Positions 18,151 to 26,588 of a stretch of 64,000 nucleotides of DNA are shown here, piece by piece; within the stretch, counting starts at the first letter, position 1, and each line of letters starts with the position of its first letter. The stretch covers positions 1 through 64,000 of the forward strand of contig JAZNSI010000032.1 in the NCBI GenBank assembly GCA_045591175.1, read 5' to 3'. The translations under genes and the position numbers were made by a program. The DNA is from UBA11524 sp045591175 (GTDB lineage: Bacteria > Bacillota > Clostridia > Christensenellales > Aristaeellaceae). The notes beneath the pieces were generated by a model that was given only the letters and a program-made list of their open reading frames with translations, searched no databases and was not told the origin of the DNA.

Positions 18151-18850
18151 AAACGCCACGCAGGAGGAGATCAAACGCGCCTACCGCCGCAAGGCCAAGG
18201 AATGTCACCCTGACCTGCACCCTGATGATCCCAACGCGGCGAAGAAAATGAACGAGCTCAATGAAGCCTACGACATGCTGATGAACCCGGAGAAATACAG
18301 GCAGCGTCCGCAGCAGAATCCCTATGGCGGCAATCCCTATGGGCAGAGCTACGGCGGCTACGGGCAGAGCTATGGCGGCTCCTACGGTCAGGGCGGCTGG
18401 CAGGGTGGATTCGGCGGCTTTGACTTCGAGGACATTTTCGGCGGATACCGCAGCACCCAGGCGCCGCCGCCCACCGAGCAGCCCGGCGACAGCGATTTCG
18501 TCCGCCAGGCGATCCGCGATATCCAGATGCGGGCGTACAATTCCGCCCTGTTATCTCTGTCAAAGGTGATCAGCGGCCAGCGCAATGCCCGGTGGTATTA
18601 CCTCTCCGGCGTGGCGAACCGCGGCGCGGGCAACACCATTCAGGCCGTGGAGGACATGAGCCGTGCCTGCCAGATGGACCCCACCAACGGCCTGTACCAG
18701 ACGCTGCTGCGCCAGTACCGCCAGTCCGGGCAGACCTATCAGCGCAATGCCGGCGGCTACAGGACCACCTTCTTCGATCCGTCGCGGCTGTGCTATCTGT
18801 GCTGCATGATGCAGCTGTGCTGCCCGTACTCGCGGTTTATCTGCTGCTGA
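18113..18850 (+). CDS. J-domain (DnaJ-like) protein
   Basis: 245 residues. Residues 4-60 are a J domain: LLGVPENATQEEIKRAYRRK, then the HPD tripeptide in CHPDLHPDD, which recruits Hsp70. A Gly/Tyr/Gln-rich stretch follows (about 65-105). A helical TPR-like segment (125-200) leads to a Cys-rich hydrophobic tail, CYLCCMMQLCCPYSRFICC, that could be lipidated or membrane-bound. No zinc-finger or substrate domain of classical DnaJ is present. It probably adapts DnaK to a membrane client linked with the DUF5685 partner. Confidence 0.88.
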   Translation: MVTNPHQLLGVPENATQEEIKRAYRRKAKECHPDLHPDDPNAAKKMNELNEAYDMLMNPEKYRQRPQQNPYGGNPYGQSYGGYGQSYGGSYGQGGWQGGFGGFDFEDIFGGYRSTQAPPPTEQPGDSDFVRQAIRDIQMRAYNSALLSLSKVISGQRNARWYYLSGVANRGAGNTIQAVEDMSRACQMDPTNGLYQTLLRQYRQSGQTYQRNAGGYRTTFFDPSRLCYLCCMMQLCCPYSRFICC

Positions 18851-18952
18851 CGCGGCATCCCGAACACCTGCGCCGCTTCTTTCCGGGGGCGGCGTTCGTT
18901 CCGTCACTGGACAGGGGATGGAAACTATGATAGAATAAAGGTAGTGTTTGAA

Positions 18953-19729
18953 ATGGATATGTTGGTCAAATTCATCGTTTGTCTGTTTGCAGGTCTGGGA
19001 GCAGGTCTGGGTACTGGTTTTGCGGGCATGAGCGCTGCAGCCGTCATCACACCCATGCTGGTGACCTTTCTGGGCATGGAGACCTATGACGCGGTAGGCA
19101 TCGCCCTTGCCAGCGATGTGCTTGCCAGCGCCGTCTCCGCGTGGACATACCACAAGAACGGCAATCTGGACATCAAAAACGGCCTGACGATGATGATTAC
19201 CGTGCTGCTGTTCACCGTGGTGGGCAGCTGGGTGTCCAGCCTTGTGCCCTCGACGACCATGGGCGGTTTCTCCGTGTTCATGACGATGATGCTGGGCGTG
19301 AAGTTCATCCTGAAGCCCGTCATGACCACCAAGGAAGCCATGGCTCAAGTGGATGCCAGGAAGCGCACCATCCAGTCCATCGGCTGCGGCGCGATGATCG
19401 GCTTTATCTGCGGCTTCATCGGCGCGGGCGGCGGCATGATGATGCTCCTCATCCTCACCACGGTCATGGGCTACGAGCTTAAAACGGCCGTAGGTACCAG
19501 CGTGTTCATCATGACCTTCACGGCCCTGACCGGCTCGGTGAGCCACTTTGCCATCGGCGGCGCGCCGGATTGGTGGACGCTGATTCTCTGCGTGGCTTCC
19601 ACGCTGCTCTTCGCCCGCATTGCGGCGAAATTCGCCAACAAGGCAAAACCTGCGACCCTCAACCGGGCTACCGGCGTGGTGCTGGTGGTGCTGGGCGCGG
19701 TGATTCTCCTTTTCAACGCTTTCACTTAA
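18953..19729 (+). CDS. TSUP family permease (TauE/SafE-like)
   Basis: 258 residues. I prefer the ATG at 18953, 11 bases past AAGG; the GTG at 18944 is too close to that site. Seven to eight membrane helices arranged as two halves, with the repeated GAGGG signature (FIGAGGGMMML) in the second half. Family members export sulfite, organosulfonates or similar anions. The next genes encode an FMN oxidoreductase, an acyltransferase and sugar enzymes, so export of a metabolite from that group is possible. Confidence 0.88.
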   Translation: MDMLVKFIVCLFAGLGAGLGTGFAGMSAAAVITPMLVTFLGMETYDAVGIALASDVLASAVSAWTYHKNGNLDIKNGLTMMITVLLFTVVGSWVSSLVPSTTMGGFSVFMTMMLGVKFILKPVMTTKEAMAQVDARKRTIQSIGCGAMIGFICGFIGAGGGMMMLLILTTVMGYELKTAVGTSVFIMTFTALTGSVSHFAIGGAPDWWTLILCVASTLLFARIAAKFANKAKPATLNRATGVVLVVLGAVILLFNAFT

Positions 19730-19750
19730 TACATGAAGGAGGCCTTCCCC

Positions 19751-20644
19751 ATGGAACGCAAATCCATTTCGTCCGACGTGATCACCCGGGCATATATCGA
19801 CTCTCTGCTGGTGGAGGTGCGCCATCTGGACGCGGTCATGCCCTCCACGGAGATGACGCTCTTCGGCAAAACTTTCGCCACCCCCGTGGCGACGGCGGCG
19901 CTCAGCCACATGCACAATCAGTACCCCGACGGCATGGCCGCCATGGCGGACGGCGCGCAGCAGGCGGGCGCGCTGGTCTTCAGCGGCATGGGCCCCAAGG
20001 ACGAACTGGAGCGCATGGTCGCTACCGGCGCGCAGGTCATCAAGATCATCAAACCCTATGCTGATCGCGAGAGTGTGTACGACAAGATCCGCCATGCGGA
20101 GGAGATCGGCTGCCTGGGCGTGGGCATCGACACCGACCATGCCTTCTCCCGCGGCGGCTATGACGTGATCGAGGGCATGCCCATGTTCCCGCTGTCCTCC
20201 GCGGAATTGGCGGACATGGTCAAGGCCACCAAGCTGCCCTTCTTCATCAAGGGCGTTTTGTCCCGTAAGGAGGCCCGCAAGTGCCTGGACTGTGGCGTGA
20301 AGGGCATGGTCGTCAGCCACCACAACGGCCGCATCGACACCGCCGTGCCCCCGCTGATGGTGCTGCCGGAGATCGCCGAGGAAGTCAACGGCGAGGTGGC
20401 TCTGTTTGTGGACTGCGCCATTCAATCCGGCCTGGACGTGCTCAAGTGCCTGGCCCTGGGCGCGACGGGCGCCTGCGTGGGCCGTCCGCTGATGCAGCCC
20501 CTGCGCGAAAAGGGCGCGGAAGGCGTGCGCGGCGTGATCGAGGGCATCACCACCGACCTGCGCTACAACATGGCCATGACTGCCTCCCCGGATGTGAAGA
20601 GCGTTGACCCGACCATCATCCGCCTGGCGAAGCACACCTGGTGA
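19751..20644 (+). CDS. FMN-dependent alpha-hydroxy-acid oxidoreductase
   Basis: 297 residues; ATG at 19751 lies 8 bases past AAGGAGG. The TIM-barrel motifs of the lactate oxidase/glycolate oxidase family are present: FFIKGVLS with the FMN-contacting Lys, SHHNGRI in place of the usual SNHGGRQ, and GATGACVGRPLM for the phosphate site. The His and Arg of the active site remain; the altered residues around them suggest a substrate other than lactate. It starts a compact run of four genes to 23461. Confidence 0.85.
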   Translation: MERKSISSDVITRAYIDSLLVEVRHLDAVMPSTEMTLFGKTFATPVATAALSHMHNQYPDGMAAMADGAQQAGALVFSGMGPKDELERMVATGAQVIKIIKPYADRESVYDKIRHAEEIGCLGVGIDTDHAFSRGGYDVIEGMPMFPLSSAELADMVKATKLPFFIKGVLSRKEARKCLDCGVKGMVVSHHNGRIDTAVPPLMVLPEIAEEVNGEVALFVDCAIQSGLDVLKCLALGATGACVGRPLMQPLREKGAEGVRGVIEGITTDLRYNMAMTASPDVKSVDPTIIRLAKHTW

Positions 20645-20649
20645 CCGTC

Positions 20650-21282
20650 ATGAAGAGAATCGACATGAATACCTACCCCCGCCGCGATCATTTCGCCCAC
20701 TTCTGTGCCATGGCGTACCCCTATGTCGGCGTGACCGTGGACGCGGACGTGACGGATCTGCTGGCCCTGTGCCGGGAGAAGGGCTATTCCTTCTACCTGA
20801 TGGTGCTGCATGCCGTCGCCCTTGCGGCGGATGAGGTGGACGAGTTCCGGCGGCGCATCGACAATGAAGGCATCGTCGAATATGACGCTTGCCCCACCTC
20901 CCACACCGAACTCAAGCCCGACGGCACCTATGCCTACTGCACGCTGCACCATCACATGCCCCTGGCGGACTACCTCGCCAAAGCGGAGGCGGCCCGCGCG
21001 GCGGTCCGGGAGAGCGGCTCCATCGAGGAAGAGGACGACGTGCAGTCCATGTACTTCATCTCGACCCTGCCGTGGCTGCATTACACGCAGCTGGTGCAGC
21101 CCGTGGCCTGCGGGGAGGAGTCGAATCCCCGCATCACCTGGGGCAAGTATCAGTCCGATGCGGCTGGCCGGATGATGATGCCCCTGTCCGTGCTGGTGCA
21201 CCACGCGCTGGCGGACGGGCTACACATCGCGAAGTTCTATGAAGCCTTTGACCGGCAGGTCAGGCTGCTCTGCAATGAATAA
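20650..21282 (+). CDS. Chloramphenicol acetyltransferase-like acyltransferase
   Basis: 210 residues, close to the 213-220 of CAT enzymes. The catalytic motif VHHALADGLH near residue 193 keeps His and the structural Asp of HHxxxDG. CAT-family members in gut Clostridia often acetylate sugars or other alcohols rather than the drug, so resistance should not be assumed. The gene begins 6 bases after the oxidoreductase stop codon. Confidence 0.85.
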   Translation: MKRIDMNTYPRRDHFAHFCAMAYPYVGVTVDADVTDLLALCREKGYSFYLMVLHAVALAADEVDEFRRRIDNEGIVEYDACPTSHTELKPDGTYAYCTLHHHMPLADYLAKAEAARAAVRESGSIEEEDDVQSMYFISTLPWLHYTQLVQPVACGEESNPRITWGKYQSDAAGRMMMPLSVLVHHALADGLHIAKFYEAFDRQVRLLCNE

Positions 21283-21294
21283 GGAGGACGAATT

Positions 21295-22134
21295 ATGCGC
21301 CTTGGCGGTTCTGTGATGAAGCCCTATTCCAGCCCCAAAGAGTGGCTCCAGCATGTGAAGGAGCTGGGCTATTCGTGCGTCATTTTCCCGGTGGAATCCA
21401 CCGCGCCGGCGTCTGTCATCCGCGACTATGCCCAGTGCTGCCGCGATAACGACCTGCTGATCGGCGAGGTGGGCGCGTGGCGCAACGTCATGGCCCGTGA
21501 CGAAAAGGAGCGCGCCGCGAACCTTGACTGGAACATCCGCCAATTGGAGCTGGCCGAGACCGTCGGCGCGAACTGCTGCGTGAATATCTCCGGCTCCTTT
21601 GCGGACTACTGGGACGGCTATCATCCCGACCTGGACACCCGCGAGACCTGGGAGCTGGTGGTGGAGAACACCCAGCGCATCATCGACGCGGTGAAGCCCA
21701 CCCATACCGCCTACTCCCTGGAGCCCATGCCCTGGATGGTGCCCGAATCCCCCGAGCAGTATCTCCAGCTGATGAAGGACGTTGACCGCGCGGCCTTTAA
21801 GGTGCATCTGGACTACTGCAACATGATCAACTCGATCGACCGCTACCGCCACGCGTTGGAGTTCATCACGAAGTGCTTTACGCTGCTGGGCGAGAACATC
21901 GTGTCCGTCCATGCCAAGGACGCGCTGATCACCCAGGGCGCGCTGCCGGTGAACATCAACGAGGTCGCGCCGGGCGAGGGCAGCCTCGACCTGCCGCTGG
22001 TGACGAAGCTGGCTCATAGCCTGGGCGAGGACACCCCCGTCTTTGTGGAGCATCTGCCCGACCATGCGGCCTACATGAAGGCCGCCGCCGTGATGCGTCA
22101 GGCCGCGGAGAAGGCCGGCGTGTCGGTGAAGTAA
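21295..22134 (+). CDS. Sugar phosphate isomerase/epimerase (xylose isomerase-like TIM barrel)
   Basis: 279 residues with AAGGAGG before the start. The AP-endonuclease-2/xylose isomerase barrel is indicated by metal-ligand segments: SLEPMPW (Glu), KVHLDYCNM (Asp), VSVHAKDALI (His, Asp) and a late Glu in GEGSLDLP. It probably isomerises or epimerises a sugar or inositol derivative. It lies between a CAT-like acyltransferase and a GH43-like enzyme, which fits breakdown of a plant or mucin sugar. Confidence 0.87.
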   Translation: MRLGGSVMKPYSSPKEWLQHVKELGYSCVIFPVESTAPASVIRDYAQCCRDNDLLIGEVGAWRNVMARDEKERAANLDWNIRQLELAETVGANCCVNISGSFADYWDGYHPDLDTRETWELVVENTQRIIDAVKPTHTAYSLEPMPWMVPESPEQYLQLMKDVDRAAFKVHLDYCNMINSIDRYRHALEFITKCFTLLGENIVSVHAKDALITQGALPVNINEVAPGEGSLDLPLVTKLAHSLGEDTPVFVEHLPDHAAYMKAAAVMRQAAEKAGVSVK

Positions 22135-22144
22135 GGAGGTCCCC

Positions 22145-23461
22145 ATGCTGAACGCCCCTCATCCTGACGAGCGGCGGCACAATCCGCTGGCCCCGGTAGG
22201 ACGCCCGGACAACCGCTTCCCGGATCCGCACATCAAGATTTTCGTGAATCCCGATACCGGCAACGAGGCCATGTACGTCTATGTCGGCCATGACGAAAGC
22301 AAGGATCGCTTCGTGATGAAGGACTGGTTCGTCATGTGGTCGGAGGATCTGGTGCACTGGCATTGGCGGCGCGCCCTCCGCCGGGAGGACACCTACCTGC
22401 CGGATGATTCCGTCAACTGCTGGGCCTGCGACTGCGTCCAAAGCCCCTGGGACGGCAAGTACTATCTGTACTACTCCAACGCAGGGGATGACACCGGCGT
22501 TGCGGTCAGCGACCGTCCCGACGGTCCCTTTGTGGATGCCCGTGGCAAGACGCCCATCCTCCCCAAGGGCATCACGCCCACCAACTCCTACGACCCGGAC
22601 ATCATCCTCCCCGACGAGGACGACCCCAATGCTTACATCCTCTTCGGCTCCGACTGGACGGATCACTACTGGGCCATGCAGCTGAAGGAGAACATGACTG
22701 AGGTGGTGCCCGGCACGGCCCGCAAGGTGCCCGTGTACCCCGCTGACGGCACCCCCACGGAGCTGCTGGGCGTGCTGCGCAGCGATCAGGCGGAGGTCTT
22801 CCGCCACGGAGACACCTGGTACATGTACTGGGCGGGCCGGTACTCCACGTCGAAGCACCGCCTGGGCCCGTACATCTTCCACTCCGACCTGGGCAAGGAG
22901 ATCCCCCATTACCCGGATGGCCGCTGCTTCATCGATCACGGCTCCTTCCTGGAGTGGCGCGGCCAGTGGTTCTACGCTGTCAGCCACGGCACGGAGAGCT
23001 GGTCCTACCGTCAGAGCTGGCTGCTTTACCTGCATTTCTGCGACGACGGCACGATGATGATCGACGAGACCATCCGCCGCTGCGGCGTGGGCAGCTACTT
23101 CGCCGGCTGGGACCGCATCGAGGCGGAGTGGTACATGGCCATTCCCGATACGGTGAAGAAGATCGAGCTGAAGAATGAAGACGGTACCCACGCGGGCTTT
23201 GCCATCGCCCAGGAGGCGGGCACGGCGGAGGTCAGCTACCCCCATGTGTACGACATCCGCACCGGCAGCACGATGACCCTGCATGTCAGGGGCAGCGGCA
23301 CCATCGAGGTGCTGGCGGACGGCAGGCTGCTGGGCACGGCAGCGGTGGATTCGGCGGACTTCGCCGACGTGCGCGTCCCCCTGGACGACCTCGCCGGCGA
23401 GCATGATATCACCCTGCGGCTGACGGGCCGCATCACCCTGGACTGGTTCACCTTGAAATGA
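22145..23461 (+). CDS. GH43-like five-bladed beta-propeller glycosidase
   Basis: 438 residues, no signal peptide. The start has AAGGAGG. The propeller spans about 20-330: DPHIKIF with the probable base Asp, YYLYYSNA, YDPDIILPDED, and DQAEVFRHGDTWYMYW with the probable acid Glu. A C-terminal beta-sandwich of about 100 residues looks like a CBM6-type module. Activity on arabinosides or xylosides is usual for the clan; specificity is not readable. It ends the isomerase operon, before a strong terminator. Confidence 0.85.
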   Translation: MLNAPHPDERRHNPLAPVGRPDNRFPDPHIKIFVNPDTGNEAMYVYVGHDESKDRFVMKDWFVMWSEDLVHWHWRRALRREDTYLPDDSVNCWACDCVQSPWDGKYYLYYSNAGDDTGVAVSDRPDGPFVDARGKTPILPKGITPTNSYDPDIILPDEDDPNAYILFGSDWTDHYWAMQLKENMTEVVPGTARKVPVYPADGTPTELLGVLRSDQAEVFRHGDTWYMYWAGRYSTSKHRLGPYIFHSDLGKEIPHYPDGRCFIDHGSFLEWRGQWFYAVSHGTESWSYRQSWLLYLHFCDDGTMMIDETIRRCGVGSYFAGWDRIEAEWYMAIPDTVKKIELKNEDGTHAGFAIAQEAGTAEVSYPHVYDIRTGSTMTLHVRGSGTIEVLADGRLLGTAAVDSADFADVRVPLDDLAGEHDITLRLTGRITLDWFTLK

Positions 23462-23464
23462 AAA

Positions 23465-23503
23465 AGGCTCCCGCTGACCGTGAATAGTCAGCGGGAGTTT
23501 TGT
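23465..23503. terminator. Bidirectional terminator
   Basis: CTCCCGCTGAC pairs with GTCAGCGGGAG. TTTT follows on the plus strand and CCTTTTT on the minus strand, serving both converging genes. Confidence 0.9.
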
Positions 23504-23507
23504 GCTC

Positions 23508-23744
23508 TTACAGCCCCTGCAGGCAGCTGCCGCCCCTCTCGGGGCCCTGCTTGCCGGAGATATACCCCTTGTTGAAGGCCGCGTTGCATTCGCGCAGCTC
23601 CATTTCGCCGTCGATGTAGGCCTGGTACATCTCGGCAAGACCGGGCATGCAGCCGTCACAGTTGGCCTCGATGTTGCCCAGCGCCTCGGCAACGATCTGT
23701 TCCCGCTCCTCGCGGGTGGTGTCTTTGATCAGGTAGCTCTTCAT
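23508..23744 (-). CDS. Small conserved protein with CDGCMPGLAEMY motif
   Basis: 78 residues with an AGGAGG-like site. A paired-Cys motif CDGCMPG lies in the middle, followed by LAEMYQAYIDGEMELRE. Small proteins of this type occur in many Clostridia without a known role. A metal or redox function is possible from the Cys pair. It lies 3 bases after the AAA ATPase gene, so the two are co-transcribed. Confidence 0.65.
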   Translation of the reverse strand: MKSYLIKDTTREEREQIVAEALGNIEANCDGCMPGLAEMYQAYIDGEMELRECNAAFNKGYISGKQGPERGGSCLQGL

Positions 23745-23747
23745 GGA

Positions 23748-24617
23748 TTATTCCTCCTCAAACGCGCCCTCATGACGCTTGAAAAAGTCGTGATAAGCCT
23801 TTACGGCGGGCAGCTCCGTCCATTTGCGGCGGCAGACGGGATCTGCCTCCATATCATAAATGCGCGCACCCCGCATGGCCAGCAGGAAGGGCGAATGGGT
23901 CGCGATGATGAACTGGCAGTCGTAGAAGCGGGCGGATTCCTCCAGGAATTGCAGCAGCTCCGTCTGTTTGGTGGGGGAGAGGCTGTTTTCCGGCTCGTCC
24001 AGCAGGTAGAGGCCGCCGTCCTGGATGCGGCTGGTGAAGTAGAACGACGCGCTCTCGCCGTTGGACTGCTCCCGGACGTTTGCTATCAGCCGCTTGCGGG
24101 TGTAGGCGGACTGGGTCGTGCGCCGCGCCAGGTTGACGCGCTTGAGGCGGTCATAATCCTCCATCGTGCGGAAGCGGAAGGGGTTGACCTTGTCATTGTC
24201 CTCCAGGTACTCCTGGAAGATGACCTCCCGCCGTTCGTCGATGCCCTCGTTGAGGGCGCGCAGGTTCAGCATATAATCGAACACGTCATCCGAGGTGATG
24301 ATGCGGCTGACGGGCGGAATGGCCTGGCGAGTCTCCTCCTCGCACAGGCGGACGTAGCTCTCGAAGAAGGTGGAGCGGTTGTACCGTGCGTCCCGCTGGA
24401 GGCTCAGCTTCTCTGCGATGACGTTGAGCGCGGTGGATTTACCCGACCCGTTGCCGCCATAGAGGATGGTGACCGGCTCAAATTCCAGCACCGTGGGATC
24501 GAAGCGGGCGATGACGCCGAAGGGGTAGTTGGTATTGTAGCACTGCCGCTGCGGCCCGTGGAAGGCGAAGGACTCCCGCTCCTGGCTGGGGAAGGTGAAA
24601 CGGCTGAGGTAGAGCAT
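23748..24617 (-). CDS. AAA family ATPase (ABC/SMC-like, OLD-type core)
   Basis: 289 residues from ATG 24617; the longer frame continues into the upstream gene. Walker A is YGGNGSGKS near residue 57, Walker B is LYLLDEPENS near 200, followed by the QTELLQFLEE helix and the FIIATHSPFLL switch-His motif. No TOPRIM nuclease is attached. Stand-alone proteins of this group are widespread; some pair with nucleases in phage defence, but no such partner is here. Function unknown. Confidence 0.85.
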   Translation of the reverse strand: MLYLSRFTFPSQERESFAFHGPQRQCYNTNYPFGVIARFDPTVLEFEPVTILYGGNGSGKSTALNVIAEKLSLQRDARYNRSTFFESYVRLCEEETRQAIPPVSRIITSDDVFDYMLNLRALNEGIDERREVIFQEYLEDNDKVNPFRFRTMEDYDRLKRVNLARRTTQSAYTRKRLIANVREQSNGESASFYFTSRIQDGGLYLLDEPENSLSPTKQTELLQFLEESARFYDCQFIIATHSPFLLAMRGARIYDMEADPVCRRKWTELPAVKAYHDFFKRHEGAFEEE

Positions 24618-24658
24618 GGTATGGCCGCCGGGGCTCCCGGCACTCCTTTCCGGGCGTG

Positions 24659-25072
24659 TTACTTGGCGGCGCGCTGGTGGCACACGCGGGAAACGGCGCT
24701 CCAGATGGCGAGGGATACCGGCAGCGCGGCGGTAAAGCCATATTGCAGGTCGGTCAGGAACTGAATGAGGAGCGCCAGTGCTGCCAGGGCAAACACGCCT
24801 GTGATCACCAGCAGGACCACGTCCAGCGGAGTCTTGCCGGCATCGCCCAAGGTCAGCAAAAGGGGAAGGATCGCCATGCGGAACAGGAAATATACGATCA
24901 GACACACGATGGGTGTGCTGATGGCCAGCACCAGCTTCTGTTCAGGGGCGCCGGCCAGCAGATAGAGCGCATAGGCGCAAAGGGCGATCCCAAGGGGAAT
25001 CCATTGCGTCAGCGGGCTGCGGTGGATGGCGTCAAGAATGTGGCGCGGTGTAGATGCGGTGTTGCTGCTCAT
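24659..25072 (-). CDS. Four-helix membrane protein
   Basis: 137 residues with four hydrophobic helices (about 24-40, 48-72, 82-104, 110-128) and short ends. AGGAG precedes the start and a good promoter lies upstream. I recognise no family. It is probably transcribed with the AAA ATPase and the small CDGC protein. Confidence 0.75.
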   Translation of the reverse strand: MSSNTASTPRHILDAIHRSPLTQWIPLGIALCAYALYLLAGAPEQKLVLAISTPIVCLIVYFLFRMAILPLLLTLGDAGKTPLDVVLLVITGVFALAALALLIQFLTDLQYGFTAALPVSLAIWSAVSRVCHQRAAK

Positions 25073-25102
25073 GGGGCAGGGCTCCTTTCGCGAGTTTCTT
25101 CT

Positions 25103-25131
25103 ATTATAGCATGCCTGCGTCGGGGGAACAA
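25103..25131 (-). promoter_or_regulatory. Promoter of the membrane protein/AAA ATPase operon
   Basis: TTGTTC (25126-25131) and TATAAT (25103-25108) on the minus strand are 17 bases apart. Confidence 0.75.
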
Positions 25132-25178
25132 GGGGAACACGGGCTTTCTTGGGAGACGGCGTTGATGCAGGTTCCGCG

Positions 25179-25231
25179 TTCTCCCTCAGTCAGCGAACAA
25201 GTTCGCTGCCAGCTCCCTCCCGGAGGGAGCC
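25179..25231. repeat. Short interspersed palindromic element
   Basis: The stretch CTCCCTCAGTCAGCGAAC, then a GTTCGCTG arm, then a CTCCCTCC/GGAGGGAG stem, resembles a dispersed palindromic repeat that I have seen in other Firmicutes genomes. Only one copy is visible in the window. No gene lies in 25132-25307. Confidence 0.5.
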
Positions 25232-25263
25232 TGCGGGATTCACATTGGCACTGTCTCTCAAAG

Positions 25264-25294
25264 CAACAGCCCGGAAGCGCTCTGCCTCCGGGCT
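25264..25294 (-). terminator. Probable terminator of the phosphodiesterase gene
   Basis: On the minus strand AGCCCGGA pairs with TCCGGGCT across an 11-base loop and is followed by GTTGCTTT; the U-tract is weak. Confidence 0.5.
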
Positions 25295-25307
25295 GCATGC
25301 TGTGCGA

Positions 25308-26351
25308 TTATTCCGCCGCTTCCTCGGTTTCGGCGTACTCCGCGTACACCTCCGCCAGGCGGTGGGGGTAGTCGGTCATGATGCCGTCCGCGCCGATGCC
25401 GATCAGCATGCGCATTTCATCGCGGTCATTGATCGTCCAGTAGTGCACGGCCAGGTTGTGGTCGTGGGCGCGATCCACCAGGTATTCGGTGGCCAGGTCG
25501 ATGCCGATCTCCTCCGTGGGCAGCTGGAAGACGCACATGCCGTCGCGGAAGAACACGTCCAGGCCCAGCAGGTGCAGCACCACGAACTTCGTCGCGCCGC
25601 CGGTGGAGGGGGAGTACATGAAGCTCGCGGGCACCTCGCCGGCCTTCTGCAGGCGGACGTACTCGTTGTAGATCTCGTCATGGAAGGAGGCCAGCACCAC
25701 GCGATTCCAGGCGTTGTGCTTTTCCAGCAGGCGCAGGATCTCCTTGAGGCACTCCATACCCTTTTCGCCGGACTGCTTGATCTCTACGTTGATGCGGTTG
25801 TTGGGGAAGGAAACGATCAGCTCCTCCAGCGTGGTGGCGAGGAAGACTTCCTCGTTGCGGGGGGAGACGCCATCGGGATAGGGCACGTCCAGCGGGGTGA
25901 CGTTGCGGCCATCCTCGGTGGTGAACTTCACCAGGTCGCTGCCTTCCACCCGCACCTGGGACTTGGTCTTGTTGGTGTAGCCGAAATCGACCTTCTGGGC
26001 GATCAGGTCGGCGTAGTTCCACTCAGCGATCTCGCCGGTCACGTTGGTCTTGCGGTCCAGGCGCACGTCGTGGCTGAGGATGACCACGCCGTCCTTGGTG
26101 ATGGACACGTCGGTTTCCATCATCACGCGGGGGTCAACGCTGTAGGCATTGTAGAAGGCCTCCAGGGTGTTGTCGGGGAACTCCCTGTTGCCGCCGCCGT
26201 GGGCGATGAGGATGGGCAGGTTGTCAGGGCTGTCCTTGAGCATGGGATTCTGCAGGGCGAAATTCTGCGGACGGGGCAGGATGAAGCACACCAGCCAGGC
26301 GATGAGCAGCACCAGCAGGATCTTGCCGAGGACTTTCAGGAATTTCTTCAT
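25308..26351 (-). CDS. Membrane-anchored glycerophosphodiester phosphodiesterase
   Basis: 347 residues. One N-terminal membrane helix (about 5-25) anchors an extracytoplasmic domain. The GDPD barrel begins AHGGGNREFPDNT (AHRG..PENT in relatives), then METDVSITKDGVVILSHD with the paired metal ligands and catalytic His, INVEIKQ, and HYWTIND near the end. It should cleave glycerophosphodiesters, or possibly teichoic acid, to glycerol-3-phosphate. The first motif has Gly for Arg (AHGG), as in some active homologues. It is a single-gene unit with its own promoter. Confidence 0.9.
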   Translation of the reverse strand: MKKFLKVLGKILLVLLIAWLVCFILPRPQNFALQNPMLKDSPDNLPILIAHGGGNREFPDNTLEAFYNAYSVDPRVMMETDVSITKDGVVILSHDVRLDRKTNVTGEIAEWNYADLIAQKVDFGYTNKTKSQVRVEGSDLVKFTTEDGRNVTPLDVPYPDGVSPRNEEVFLATTLEELIVSFPNNRINVEIKQSGEKGMECLKEILRLLEKHNAWNRVVLASFHDEIYNEYVRLQKAGEVPASFMYSPSTGGATKFVVLHLLGLDVFFRDGMCVFQLPTEEIGIDLATEYLVDRAHDHNLAVHYWTINDRDEMRMLIGIGADGIMTDYPHRLAEVYAEYAETEEAAE

Positions 26352-26403
26352 AGCCGGATTTCTCCTTTGCGTAAGCTCGTGTCAGGATTCGGAATACCCT
26401 CTT

Positions 26404-26432
26404 ATTATAGGTTTTTCGCTTTTGTTCGTCAA
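26404..26432 (-). promoter_or_regulatory. Promoter of the phosphodiesterase gene
   Basis: TTGACG (26427-26432) and TATAAT (26404-26409) on the minus strand are 17 bases apart. Confidence 0.88.
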
Positions 26433-26507
26433 GTATCGACAGCAGGGAATCGTTGATCTGCCAAAGAAAACGGCCGAAGAAAAGTGTCGGAAGCTTCCAA
26501 GAAGATA

Positions 26508-26536
26508 TTGCATTTTGCGATCGTGTCTGCTATAAT
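26508..26536 (+). promoter_or_regulatory. Promoter of the symporter gene
   Basis: TTGCAT (26508-26513) and TATAAT (26531-26536) are 17 bases apart. Confidence 0.85.
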
Positions 26537-26588
26537 GCTGAAGATTTGGACATTTTCCGATTCGAGATTTCATCAGGAGGGTACACCA

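Noticed and set aside
20650..21282. Chloramphenicol resistance gene
   Set aside because: The catalytic motif is present, but the context is sugar metabolism and CAT-like proteins of this type often act on other substrates.
23748..24617. OLD-type or Gabija-like defence system
   Set aside because: Only the ATPase is present; there is no TOPRIM domain and no helicase or nuclease partner next to it.
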